Part shown: piece after piece, positions 33,520 to 43,491 of the stretch | How positions within the stretch are numbered: position 1 is the stretch's first letter | How the letters are laid out: every line of letters begins with the position of its first letter | From: Symbiodinium natans | Taxonomy: Eukaryota > Sar > Dinophyceae > Suessiales > Symbiodiniaceae | NCBI GenBank assembly: GCA_905221605.1 | Contig: CAJNDS010002126.1 | Location: forward strand, 1 to 57,500 | Direction of reading: 5' to 3' | DNA: 57,500 nt | Translations under genes and position numbers: made by a program | The notes under the pieces: model-generated | What the model was told of the DNA's origin: nothing | What the model saw: only the letters and a program-made list of their open reading frames with translations | Database searches by the model: none

Positions 33520-33994
33520 CGTCAGGCCCAGCTTCGGTCTTGCTTCGGAGCCCCACTTTCGCCGCGCCGTCCACCGCGGATTTCAGCTCCTGGGCGACCT
33601 TTCCGTCCTGGGGCGGCGCTGAGGGTTTAGGGTTTAGGGTTTGGGGTTTAGGGTTTGGGGTTTAGGGTTTGGGGTTTAGGGTTTAGGGTTTAGGGTTTGG
33701 GGTTTAGGGTTTGGGGTTTAGGGTTTCGGGTTTAGGGTTTGGGGTGTAGGGTTTAGAGTTAAGGGTGTGGGGGGAAGCGGGGGTTTGGGGGTCAGGGTCT
33801 AGCGGTTCCATCTGTGAGCGCCGGTTCCCTTGTTTTGCGGGGGCAGGCTCAGTAGGTTAGCGCCCCTAAACCCTAAACCCTAAACCCTAAACCCTAAACC
33901 CTAAACCCTAAACGTCTTTGCGCTTCTTTTCTTTTGCGGCGAGGTGGGGGTGGGGGTCTACCCCAAACTCATTCTCGGACCACCAAGCCCCAGC
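33520..33994 (-). CDS. Two linked exons
   Basis: Minus-strand exons 33994-33914 (AGAWWSENEFGVDPHPHL..., acceptor CCTAAG, donor GTTTAGGG) and 33607-33520 (DGKVAQELKSAVDGAAKVGL..., acceptor GCCCCAG, donor GTAGTA). The join is phase 0. The first exon ends in a Lys-rich cluster (KEKKRKD) that could be a nuclear targeting signal; the second is an amphipathic helix. Acceptor and donor of the first exon are both built from degenerate telomere-type units. Continues on both sides. Confidence 0.6.
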
Positions 33995-34368
33995 CTTAGG
34001 GTTTAGGGTTTAGGGTTTAGGGTTTAGGGTTTAGGCTTTATAGGGTTTAGGGCCAACAACGAAACCCAAAACTGAAAGCCCAAACCCCAAACCCAACGCC
34101 CCAACCCCAAGGGACCCCACATCGTTGCAGCGATCGGGTCTCTAAATCCTAAACCTAAACCCTAGACTCTTCACATTGGTGATGTGTCCCCAGGACAACC
34201 TATGTAGGGCTTGATGTTGAGGATTCGGAATATAGAGCATAGGATTAGGGTTTCCATAGGGTTTAGGTTCAGGCTTCAGGGTTCAGAAGGGTACTTCTAG
34301 TTAGTTCTGGATGCAGTGAGTTACAAGGGGGTCCCAACCACTCCAAAAGGAACACAAAGGCGTGGGGG

Positions 34369-34708
34369 TTAGCAATGGAAAAACCAGGATAGAGACTGCT
34401 CCTTCTTACACTCTATACAGTAGTTTATGTCAGCGTAGATCCAAAACACTGAGAGACCATGCGACACGCAAAAAACATTCCAATGGAGCAAGAGCACGTC
34501 CAAAAGACAGCAGGTGCCCATAAGCCCAGAAGACCCTTCGCATTTGGTAAGCCCCAAGGACGGTCTCGCAATAGGCGACGACTGTTTTGCATTTGACGAA
34601 AGCACAAGACCGCGATCTTAGTCCAAAAAGCGCACCTAGAAATTGTAGGGCACAGGGCTGAGGAACTCTTCTTGACCGATCCCTGAACACGGCCTCCAAC
34701 CAAAACAT
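34369..34708. other. 340-bp block free of telomere-type repeats, three open minus frames
   Basis: Frames of 92, 92 and 78 codons overlap on the minus strand, and the plus strand holds MEQEHVQKTAGAHKPRRPF followed by a GTAAG donor at about 34552. Base composition is balanced. Coding status and strand are undecided. Confidence 0.3.
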
Positions 34709-34789
34709 CAGCCGGATGTAAGGTTCAGGGTTTCGTTTAGCCTAACCCAGAATCTCCTGAACCTTATAAACCCTAACCCCCCCCCCCCC

Positions 34790-35021
34790 CTCCCAAAGAA
34801 CCCGGACATCAACAGCTGAGTGTGGGACGCACGCCTGGTCAGGCTTTAGGGTTTCCGGTGAAGTAGGTTTAGGGAATTGATTTGGGCGGTCGTGGTGTTG
34901 GGGCCTTGGGTATAAGGTCTCCACCTACAGCCTACAGAGGCTTACAGAGCTTGCGTAGGGTTTAAGGACGGTTTCGGTTCTACCCAACAAGAGCCTCTCC
35001 ATTGTACGTAGCTCCTCGTCC
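34790..35021 (-). CDS. Two linked short exons
   Basis: Minus-strand exons 35021-34984 (DEELRTMERLLL, acceptor GACCAG, donor GTAGAA) and 34815-34790 (VDVRVLWE, acceptor CCACACTCAG). The join is phase 1. The end of the second exon runs into a 14-base homopolymer and is not fixed. A family A element lies 35 bp upstream of the first exon. Confidence 0.4.
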
Positions 35022-35055
35022 CTGGTCTTGAGTGCAAGTCACAAGCCCTAAACTT

Positions 35056-35142
35056 GGGATGTTCCCCCTTCCTTCATGGGGATTTTAACTGGGGGGGGGG
35101 GGGGGGTAGCAAAAGGACTGTCAAAAAAAGGGGGAACATCCC
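35056..35142. mobile_element. Family A element, copy 5
   Basis: Ends GGGATGTTCCCCCTT and GGGGGAACATCCC; also has a G run in the centre. It lies 35 bp from an exon. Confidence 0.8.
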
Positions 35143-35455
35143 AACCCTAAACCCATAACAGAACAAATCGATAGCTGGTTTAGGGTTTAGGGTTTATTGT
35201 TTAGGGTTTAGGGTTTAGGGTTTGGGGTTTAGGGTAACCTGCTGAGTACTTTCACTGAGCCCAAAAATATGGGAATAGAGGGGCTCTATCTACGGCTTTT
35301 ACCACTACATGTTGCGTTGCGAATGGGGAGGCCGCCTACCGCGATTTAGGATTCAGTGGCAACCCTAAACCCTAAACCCTAAACCCCAAACCCTAAACCC
35401 TAAACCCTGAACCCTAAACCCTGAACCTAAAGGCACTACATCCTATAAAACCAAC

Positions 35456-35531
35456 AGCAGGCGTCGCCAGGGCCTTGGTCAGCAAGTCCTCCGCGCTACG
35501 CCAGCTTTCCAACTGCTGTTCCGCCTCTTTC
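35456..35531 (-). CDS. 76-nt exon, coiled-coil-like
   Basis: Reads KEAEQQLESWRSAEDLLTKA, acceptor GCCCCAG, donor GTTGGT; phase 2 in, 0 out. The opposite strand is poor. Confidence 0.6.
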
Positions 35532-36114
35532 CTGGGGCGGTCGGCACTCTCAATCCGATGTTGTTGGATGTAGGCTTTAGGGTTTAGGGTTTAGGGCTTA
35601 GGGGCTAGGGTTGAGGATATTTTGAGGGTTAGGATGGCCGACAACTGCTTGCCCAAATCTTCTGGTTGCATTTTCAGGCTTTGGCCGTGTGTTGTAAGGG
35701 TTTCGAGCTTCAACGACTTTGCTTTACACACACACACACACACAGAAATTGGCCGATCCTGTTTAAATATTGAAACCTCGAACAAAGTGCCGCCAGACGC
35801 CCCTCTGCTTCTGCGCTGTCGGGAGGAGGCTCCAGGGGCCACCACCCTAAATCCTAACCTAGACAATAACCCCTAAACCCTAAACCCCCGACCCTTTACC
35901 CAAAACTCTGCACCCTAAACCCCTAAACCCTAAGCCACACAACAAGCTTTGCAGGGGCCGCCAGACATCTCAGGGGGCCTCTAAGAAAGGCCATGAGGTG
36001 CTCCGAAGAGCAGTTGGTCAAACGTCTCTTATTCTAGGTTGCCCAGGAACCTATGTAGGTTTAAAAAGGGTGCCCGTTTTTGGCTTTAAAGGGTTTGCAA
36101 TGGAACCTAAACCC

Positions 36115-36365
36115 CCCAAGAAGGGAATGAGGGCCTAGAAGCTGAAAAGGTGCGATGAGGACGGCCCTGCGGCCTGGAATAGCCCCCAAAACGCAATGCC
36201 TGCGCACTTGCCTTTTGGCGGGCTCCCAACGGTTGCAAGCCGCAGGTGTCCAAAAGCGTCCACCGTGCCGGTCTTCTGGCTTCGTAATAGCGCGACAAGC
36301 GACATTGGTTTGGCTGGCTTGGGTTTGGCTGGCTCTGGTTTTCGCTCGTTGCGAGTTGTCGTGAT
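36115..36365 (+). repeat. Relative of the 13.5-14.2 kb repeat
   Basis: Shares TTGGCTGGCTCTGGTTTT-CGCTCGTT-GAGT with 14152-14190 and CCAAAACGCAATGC-like blocks. A 127-codon minus frame crosses it, but the frame also reads telomere-type sequence and is not trusted. Confidence 0.5.
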
Positions 36366-36597
36366 TGGGTAGTCTGCTCTCCTATAAACCCTAGAATCCC
36401 TATGCACCCTATGAACCCTATAGACCCTGTTAAAGCCCTGAACTCCAAAGAGACCCTCCCAGGGAGCCTAAGAAGAGTCCCTACCCTCAACCCTCAACCC
36501 TCCAATGGGTTTAGGGTGCAGGGTTTAGGGTTTCGGGTTTAGGGCTTAGGGTTTAGGGTTTAGGGCCCTTTTAAGCGGATGGGGCGGGGGAAACTAC

Positions 36598-36643
36598 CCT
36601 GCCAGCCGTTCATGATGCTCAAGCATCCTATCGCAAAGTCGAC
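36598..36643 (-). CDS. 46-nt exon
   Basis: Reads VDFAIGCLSIMNGWQ, acceptor ATCAGAG, donor GTAGTT. Upstream bases are open too (DKENESE), so the acceptor may lie further out. Confidence 0.5.
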
Positions 36644-37362
36644 CTCTGATTCGTTCTCTTTGTCGGGTTTAGGGTTTAGGGTTTAGGGTTTAGGGTTTAG
36701 GGCTTTGAGATTAGGATCCAGGACGGATGCACACCTTGAAGCCTGAGTCCTAAACCCCAAACCCTCCTCCCACCCGACTAATCTCTACACCCGAGGTAGG
36801 GCTTTTGGGGACTACATTCGAGGCTTCTGGCAATCCAAGAGAGGGCCTTCTGGAGGATCAAAGCAACCCTAAGCCCTAAGCCCTAAGCCCTAAGCCCTAA
36901 ACTGAAGCGAGCTGCGGGCGCTGCGATGAGCAGCAGCGAGCGTGCAGGGGGCGACAGCCCCTGCCAGCTCCGGAGCAGGCGCGACAGTCGCTGCGAAGGA
37001 GCTCCGGCACCGGCTGGGTGCCGGCGCACGCGACAGGCGTGCTGGAGCATAAGAGAAATATATGACCCTAAACCTTGGGTCGGCTCGCGACCATCCTAGG
37101 ATTCAGGGCCTTTCGGGTTTGGGATTCAGGGCCTTTAGGCCTAGGGTTTTGGATTCGGGGCCTTTAGGGCCCCTTACGGGGAAGACCGCTTACGCAGGAA
37201 GGCCCCCAAACAAGGCTCCAAATGAGGGGTGTCCCAGGATCGGCCCCTCTGGCGGGGGTGCTCTGGTGGGGGTGCTCTGGCGGGGGTCGTAACAACAACC
37301 CAAACCCTACCCCCTAAACCCTAAACCCTAAACCCTAAACCCTAAAAACCTAAAAGTCCCAG

Positions 37363-37437
37363 CTGCAGCCCCTTCTCGGAGATGCCGGCCATATCTGCCC
37401 GCACTTTGTCGATGGCGTCTGAGAGGCTCGCAATCTC
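37363..37437 (-). CDS. 75-nt exon, amphipathic helix
   Basis: Reads EIASLSDAIDKVRADMAGIS and ends EKGLQ; acceptor TGCCGAG; donor unclear. Twenty-five codons in phase 0. Confidence 0.55.
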
Positions 37438-37720
37438 CTCGGCAGGCTTAGGGTTTGGGGTTTGGGGTTTAGGGTTTAGGGTTTGGGGTTTAGGGTTTAG
37501 GGTTTCGGGGTTTTGGGTGTAGGGTGTAGGGTTTAGGGTGTAGGGTTTAGGGTTTATAGGGTTCAGGGTTGAGGGTTTAGGGTTTAGTAGTTTAGGGGGG
37601 GGGGGGGGGGGGGGCTGGGGGCTCAAAGCTCAGGGGTTGAGGGCTTTAGGGATTTTGGGCTTAGGGTGGGTTTTTAAGGGGGGTTACTGATTTAGTTTTA
37701 GCAGGGGTTTATGCAAGCAC

Positions 37721-37796
37721 TCTGACATCCGAGCTGCAGTCCCAGGTCCTTCTTTTTCTGGACCAACTGCTCGGCCTCTTTCACACCATGCCGGTC
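37721..37796 (-). CDS. 76-nt exon, Lys-rich coiled coil
   Basis: Reads DRHGVKEAEQLVQKKKDLGL, acceptor GGATCCAG, donor GTGCTT. Upstream sequence to 37860 is open in all three frames, so the exon may be longer. Confidence 0.5.
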
Positions 37797-37912
37797 CTGG
37801 ATCCACTTCTCCGGTCTGAAGCCCCAACGCCTTTTCCTTGTCGGACGTCTCCACTCGACTCCCCCTAAACCCTAAACCCTAAACCCTAAACCCTAAACCC
37901 TAAACCCTAAAC

Positions 37913-37979
37913 CGAAGTCCTTGAAGAGCTCCTGGTGGCCCTCCTGTGTCTGCGGACAATCTGCGAGTGAGCGCGACGC
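37913..37979 (-). CDS. 67-nt exon, donor GTTTAGGG
   Basis: Reads ASRSLADCPQTQEGHQELFK then DF, acceptor GACAAG, ending G|GTTTAGGG. The donor is the first telomere-type unit of the intron. Confidence 0.55.
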
Positions 37980-38407
37980 CTTGTCTAGGGAGTTTAAGGG
38001 TTTCCGGCTGCAAGGGTCAGGGGTCTAGGGCTAAAGGTTCAGGGGTTGGATGCCCCAAGCCTAATGTAGGACATTTTCTCGTTTAGGGTTCCAATTTTGA
38101 GTGCCTTAAAGGTTCTTTGGTTTAGGGTTTAGGGTCTCTAAGGGCTTGTATTCTCGGGTCACAAGACCCAGAGACCATGTTTTCGGGGGAACATGGCTTG
38201 TTTTTTTGTTGCTTGGAGTTAAGGGGTTTCGGCAACGCAGCCGTAAACCCTAACCCTGAGGGCCCAACACTCCAAGTAATAAGGTCCTTGGGCCTCAAAA
38301 CGGATGAAAAGCGTTGAATCGTAGGGTCTTGGGCCCTAAACCCCCTCAACCCTAAACCCTAAACCCTAAACCCTAAACCCTAAACCCTAAACCCTAAACC
38401 CCTAGAC

Positions 38408-39044
38408 CAGTCGACTCCGAGCTGGTGCTGCGTAGCTTCTCCGATACCGATGGCGCTATTCAACTCCAGCTGTGCGTCCTGCGGGGGGGTGCGGGTTTGG
38501 GGCTTTGGGCTAAACCCTAAACCCTAAACCCTAAACCCTAAACCCTAAACCCCAAGGGTCAATGTTTAGTGTTAAACTGGAATAAAATTGTCAAGAGCCC
38601 CGGCATACATAAGGCATGCAGAGTTCAGGGTTTAGGGTTTAGGGGCTTAGGGGCTTAGGGTTTAGATGTTCAGTAGAAAGCCCAAGGCAGAACCCTCTTA
38701 GGGAATCTGCTTTCTAGGAGCGGGAGGGCCTATGCGCACGTGCAAAAACACCAAATGTTTTGATGCTGGAACCCTCAACCCTCAACCCTAAATCCTAAAC
38801 CCCAAACCCTAAACCCTAACAGTCCTCAACGACCAAGTCTTGCCAGAGCTTCATGCCTTTGGCGCACTTCTCGTTGTTCAGCTTCGCCTGGCGTGGCCGG
38901 GTAGTAGAATGCACTCGCATAGGGTTTAGGGTTTAGGGTTTGGGGTTTAGGGTTGAGGGTTTAGGGTTTACGGTTTCCCTGAACTCGATTCGCTGCCACC
39001 CCGCGCCGGCCTTTTCGGCTAAGTCCAGGGCTGCGCGCACCATC
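38408..39044 (-). CDS. Three linked exons of a helical protein
   Basis: Minus-strand exons 39044-38972 (MVRAALDLAEKAGAGWQRIE..., donor GTAAAC), 38887-38834 (AKLNNEKCAKGMKLWQDL, acceptor CGCCAG, donor GTCGTT) and 38478-38408 (DAQLELNSAIGIGEATQHQL..., acceptor CCGCAG, donor GTCTAG). Both joins are phase 0. All three peptides are amphipathic-helix-like. The first exon begins with an in-frame ATG right after an AG acceptor, so it may be internal. The next exon downstream is not securely assigned: 38101-38345 is open in three frames. Confidence 0.6.
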
Positions 39045-39264
39045 CTGGGTTAGGGTGTAGGGTTTAGGGGTTAGGTAAATGTGGGGTTTAAGGCAAAAGG
39101 TTGAGGGTTTAGGCTTGAGTTTCCGGACCTGTCGCCCGGGAGCACAGCACACAAGGAAGCGTATTGTATTATATGAACCCGAAACCCTAAACCCAAAGCC
39201 TCAACCCTAATCTCTCAACCCCCAACCCTAAGCCCTACCCCTACAGCCTAAACCCTGCGAAAAA

Positions 39265-39426
39265 ATGCAACCTGCACAACAAGGTCTCGAAAATTCCCAG
39301 GAGGACTCAGTGAGCACCTATCTAACCACAGCAACCCAAGCCGCATGGATCCAACAACCACGGTGGTTCAGGTTGCAAGCTTGCCCGAAGGGTCTGCTTG
39401 TAGTACCGTTTAGGAACAAACCCTAA
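39265..39426 (+). other. 53-codon plus-strand open frame
   Basis: ATG to TAA, MQPAQQGLENSQEDSVSTYL...; composition looks protein-like. The stop comes from the first CCCTAAA unit. No splice evidence; the minus strand is partly open. Confidence 0.3.
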
Positions 39427-39507
39427 ACCCTAAACCCTAAGCCCTAAGCCCTAAGCCCTTAAACCTAAACCCTAAACCCTCCCTTCTTCGGTGTTTCTAT
39501 AGGGCTT

Positions 39508-39562
39508 AACCTTTGAAAGAAGAGCTATATAACGCCCATCAGCCACCCCCAGACCTGGTTCG
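39508..39562 (-). CDS. Short exon
   Basis: Reads LGVADGRYIALLSK between acceptor GAACCAG and donor GTTAAG; phase 1 in, 0 out. Confidence 0.4.
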
Positions 39563-39940
39563 GGGTTTAGGGTTTGGGGTTTTCAGTTTCTGGTTTAGGG
39601 TTTAGGGTTTAGAGTTTCTGGTTTAGGGTTTAGGGTTTGGGGTTTTCAGTTTCTGGTTAGGGTTTAGGGTTTAGAGTTTCTGGTTTAGGGTTTATAGTTT
39701 AGCCCTCAGACTTTACCTCCCAAATGCCCAAAATCCCAAAGCACTAAGCCTGTGGGCCCCCAAGGCCTTTACAAGGCTGCAGTCACTAAGATCTTAAACC
39801 CTATATACAGCTACAAGAAACCTTAAACCCGAAATAGCTAGACAATAGCTAGACACCTGCATACGCAGAGACATATGTAAATATGTATATATATATATAT
39901 GCATATGCTCTACGTACATATAGATGATGGGGTTCTTAAT

Positions 39941-40058
39941 GGAGGGGGGTTCAAGGGGGTATGTAACCCAAGGTTCCCTAATACTCCCCACTACTCTCGA
40001 AGGCTCCCGAAGCTTCCCAAAGGTTCCCTCGGTACCTACCTTGCATGAACCCCCCTCC
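39941..40058. repeat. Inverted repeat with GGAGGGGGGTTCA ends
   Basis: GGAGGGGGGTTCA at 39941-39953 pairs with TGAACCCCCCTCC at 40046-40058. One copy only in this window. Confidence 0.7.
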
Positions 40059-40215
40059 CTGAAAAACCCTATGACCACATGTATAGAGACATACACACCC
40101 TAGAAAACCTAGCCCTCTAAACCTCCTGAAACCCAAACGCTGGCTCCGAAGCTCCCCCCCGCCCCCCCCCCCCCCCCCCCAAAAAAAAAAAAACATAGAA
40201 AAAAACAAAAGAATA

Positions 40216-40217
40216 CA

Positions 40218-40261
<44 letters not shown>

Positions 40262-40443
40262 ACTAGATATTTCGAATAATAACAACAAAAACAATCATAC
40301 TAGTTAGAATAACAAAACAAACTTTTAATAATACTACTACTAATAATAAGGACTAATAATTGCTAATTAGAAGAAGAAGAAGAAGAATAAGAAGAAGAAG
40401 AAGAATAAGAAGAAGAAGAATAACAAGAAGAAGAAGAAGAATA
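40216..40443 (+). repeat. (AT)n and (AAG)n microsatellites
   Basis: ATATATAT at 40216-40259, then AT-rich sequence, then GAAGAAGAATAA repeats to 40443. Confidence 0.9.
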
Positions 40444-40472
40444 AAACAACCCTTTTGCTCTCAGAGTCGCGG

Positions 40473-40526
40473 CTTCCGGCGCGACTGCAGCGCCTCGGAC
40501 AAGGCTGCATCGGCATCGCGCCAGGC
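40473..40526 (-). CDS. 54-nt microexon, helical
   Basis: Reads AWRDADAALSEALQSRRK after acceptor TTCCAAG. The plus strand is open too (SDKAASASRQALEAEAS), but it comes out of a GAA microsatellite frame. Confidence 0.45.
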
Positions 40527-40585
40527 CTTGGAAGCAGAGGCTTCCATAGCTCTTTGATTTTTTTTTTTGGGGGGGGGGGGGGGGT

Positions 40586-40755
40586 AGGGTTTAGGGTTTA
40601 GGGTTTATGGGTTTAGGGTTTAGGGTTTAGGGTTTAGGGTTTAGGGTTTAGGGTTTAGGGTTTAGGGTTTAGGGTTTAGGGTTTAGGGTTTAGGGTTTAG
40701 GGTTTAGGGTTTAGGGTTTAGGGTTTAGGGTTTAGGGTTTAGGGTTTACGGTTTA
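40586..40755 (+). repeat. Longest TTTAGGG array
   Basis: About 23 heptamers, nearly perfect, bounded on the left by a T run and a G run. Confidence 0.95.
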
Positions 40756-40934
40756 GGGGCGTTGTAGAGTTTGGGGTTAGGGCTTAGGGTTTAGGGGCGA
40801 GTTTGGGGTTGGGTTGTGGACGTACGGGGGTTGGTGCAGGGGGCCTGGGCGGGTGCCTAGGGATTTGGGTCTGGTTTAGAGGCTTGGGTTCTAGGGCTTG
40901 GGGGTTTGAGGCCATCCTAAACCCTCAGCCTCAG

Positions 40935-41112
40935 CCTCTCAACTCCTCCACCCCCCTCGAGCCTGGAGGAGCTGACGGAAGTGGTTCAGCTCCTTTTCGA
41001 GATGCCAAGGAAAGCCGTGGAGAAGGGTTTAGGAATCTCACAGGTCTTGCGTCTTAGCTGGAATGCTCTCCTCTCCCACAGGGCATGCGAAGATTTTGGA
41101 TTTCAGGCTTGA
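40935..41112 (+). CDS. Plus-strand terminal exon
   Basis: After acceptor CCTCAG the plus strand reads TPPPPSSLEELTEVVQLLFE, then MPRKAVEKGLGISQVLRL, and ends CEDFGFQA before TGA at 41110. The Leu/Glu/Val helix and the lack of a comparable minus frame make plus the better strand. Upstream lies CCTAAACCC and downstream TTTAGGG, the normal intron-end pattern. Family unknown. Confidence 0.5.
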
Positions 41113-41169
41113 CTAAAGGGGTTAGAGATCTAGGGCTCATAGGGTTTAGGGGTAACCCGCCTAAACGCA

Positions 41170-41232
41170 TCAATGGACAGGAGAGCCGGCCTCATCTGAC
41201 ATGCTGGTGTCCACCTCCGCCACTTGGATTGC
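41170..41232 (-). CDS. Minus-strand terminal exon
   Basis: Reads AIQVAEVDTSMSDEAGSPVH then TGA at 41170, after acceptor GCTGGCACAG. The acidic helix ends 57 bp from the stop of the plus-strand exon at 41112, so the two would be tail to tail. Confidence 0.45.
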   Translation of the reverse strand, partial: AIQVAEVDTSMSDEAGSPVH

Positions 41233-41426
41233 CTGTGCCAGCACAAGGCTGCACAAAGCTCTTCAAAACACCCTAAACCCTAAACCCTAAACCCTGAGCC
41301 CTAAACCCTAAACCCCTTTGAATGTCAGGGGGACGGACTTAGAATGCAGAGCCCTAGGGAGTTCGGATTGAGGGTTTGAGATACATACTACAGATGCGTA
41401 CATGTAAATTACGCTTCCTGTGTCTA

Positions 41427-41430
<4 letters not shown>

Positions 41431-41479
<49 letters not shown>
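41431..41479 (+). repeat. (CA)n microsatellite
   Basis: About 24 CA units. Confidence 0.98.
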
Positions 41480-41939
41480 GCCGGGGGGGGGAGAGAGGCG
41501 GGGCAGGGGGTCTTGTGGTTACCCTTACCCCCCCCCTCCCCCCGCGCCAACGCCCTAAGCCATGAAGGAGGATGATTAACCCTAAACCCAAACCCTAAAC
41601 CCTAAACCCCAAACCCTAAACCCTAAACCCTAAACCGCCATTCAAAGGAACACGGTGGTCTATGTAGTATTGAGACTCGGGGTATGGTCTTGCCATGATG
41701 ACTCTGCCTTGCACCCCAAAAGCCCTTAACAGCCCAAAGCAAAAGAGACCAGTTCCTAAACCAGAAGAAGGAATTAGGGTTTAGGTTTAGGGTTTAGGGT
41801 TTAGGGTTTAGGGTTTAGGGTTTAGGGTTTAGGGTTTAGGGTTTAGGGTTTAGGGTTTAGGGTTTAGGGTTTAGGGTTTCCTAAACTTAAACCCTGAACG
41901 CTGAACCAGGAATCCTAAACTTAAGCCCTGAAACCTAGT

Positions 41940-42180
41940 ATTTCGCACATCGGCGCCAGGCATGGTGTCTGAACCCCCGGGTCCGAAACTCCACGCCCTG
42001 CAACGGTCTGTGTTCACAAGGTTTTGTCGGTGACCCCCTCAACTGATAAAGAGGCCATTTATTGCTCATCCTGATAAAAGCACTACTTGTAAAACATTTT
42101 ATACTCGATTTATTATCTTCACATTATAATTCTAAAATATAACCACGAAACCCAAGCCCTATAAACCCAAACGCTGATAC
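41940..42180. other. Islet followed by AT-rich sequence
   Basis: 41950-42055 is open on plus (WCLNPRVRNSTPCNGLC, stop at 42049) and has a minus ATG at 42059-42057 (MASLSVEGVTD). 42060-42150 is AT-rich without telomere-type units, perhaps a flanking region of a gene. Not resolved. Confidence 0.3.
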
Positions 42181-42401
42181 ATCCCACCCCCCCCCCCCCC
42201 CCCCCCCGCTCCCCGGCGAAAAAGCACAAAACAAAAAAGAAGTCTCGTTCCACCCCCCTAAACCCTAAAACCATATAAACCCTATAAACCCTGAACCCTC
42301 AACCCTAAACCTTAAACCCTAAACCATGTAAACCATATAAACCCTAAACCCTAAACCCTAAACCCTAAACCCTAAACCCCCCCCCCCAAAAAAAAAAAAA
42401 A

Positions 42402-42497
42402 AAACTTTGGCTTCGGAGAGCCGATCGGGGGCGTTCTGGTTCAACCGATGGCCTTCTCCAGCCTGTCGATGTGCCCTGCGCAGGACCTGGGAGGGCT
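42402..42497 (-). CDS. Exon, two possible frames
   Basis: Minus strand: acceptor CCTCCCAG gives VLRRAHRQAGEGHRLNQN running to donor GTTTTT; acceptor CTGCGCAG gives HIDRLEKAI to donor GTTGAA. Either is splice-consistent. A poly-C/poly-A tract lies at its left edge. Confidence 0.4.
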
Positions 42498-42744
42498 GAA
42501 AGGTTTAGGGTTTAGGGTTTAGGGGTTTAGGGTTTAGGGTTGAGGGTTTAGGGTTTAGGGATTGGGGAGTAGGGTTTAGGTTCTGGGGGTTTAGGGTTTA
42601 GATGGTTTTTAATGGGGTTTAGTACTAGGGAATTGGGCTGTTAGGGTACTAGGGTTGAGGGTGTTAGGGTTGAAAATCTAAGCTCTAGGCTTTGGGGTCA
42701 GGTTCCCTTCCTTCCTTGCTGAGTTCAGAAGCCCCCCAAAAAGT

Positions 42745-42793
42745 GCACACCTTCAGCTCTAAAGGGGAAGCTTGCTTCTCCAGTAACCAAGGA
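42745..42793 (-). CDS. Short exon
   Basis: Reads LLEKQASPLELK before donor GTGTGC; pyrimidine-rich TTTCTTTTCCTTGG upstream. A second frame is open. Confidence 0.35.
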
Positions 42794-42832
42794 AAAGAAA
42801 GGGCTTAGGGTTTAGGGTTTAGGGTTTAGGGT

Positions 42833-42864
<32 letters not shown>

Positions 42865-43140
42865 GGTTTAAGGTTGAGGGTTTAGGGTTCCCCGCCGATT
42901 GGGTTTCGGGGGCAGGTGGCATGCTTTAGGGTGTCGGTTTCGGGTTAAGGGTGTCGGGTTTAGGGTTTAGGGGTCTCTAAGGCGCGTTTTGGATTTGGGG
43001 TGCCTGAAGCTTTGATTCTGAGCCCTTCTTGCCTGGATGTACCAAACCCCCTGTGGCTCTTAAACCCTGAGCCCCTTCCTTACCTAGTCGCCCTAGACCC
43101 TAACCCCTAAATACTCTAATACCCTAAACCCTAAACCCTA

Positions 43141-43336
43141 AGCGCCTACCCAGAACTTCAGGGCTTTTTGGGGCCATTTTGGGGCTATGGGCGCTTCATG
43201 TGGGATCCTTATATCATATACCCGCCATGCTCTCAGCACATACCCTTTATTAACAAAATCCCCCCCAAAGGCCTATGTCGAGGGCATTCCCGCACAACCA
43301 GGAAGCCTAAAATTATGAATCTCAACGATGGGCAAA
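43141..43336 (+). other. Plus-strand block open in three frames with a consensus donor
   Basis: Ends at AAA|GTAAGT (43336/43337), the best-looking plus donor in the window. One frame reads DPYIIYPPCSQHIPFINKIP. Minus has stops. Probably an exon, but the frame is undecided. Confidence 0.35.
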
Positions 43337-43491
43337 GTAAGTTGGGGAAAGCGATTGGAGGTCCAGGTTTAGGGTTTAGGAGGTTAGATGAGTTGGTTCA
43401 GGGGTTCGGGTTTAGGGTTTAGGGTCTCGGGTCTAGGGTTGCGTTTGGGGATTAGGGATTAGGGTTTAGGGTCTAGGGTTTCGGGCGGAAC

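Noticed and set aside
40360-40557. Arg-rich protein starting in the GAA microsatellite
   Set aside because: Its first half is the microsatellite; the second half reads better as a minus-strand exon.
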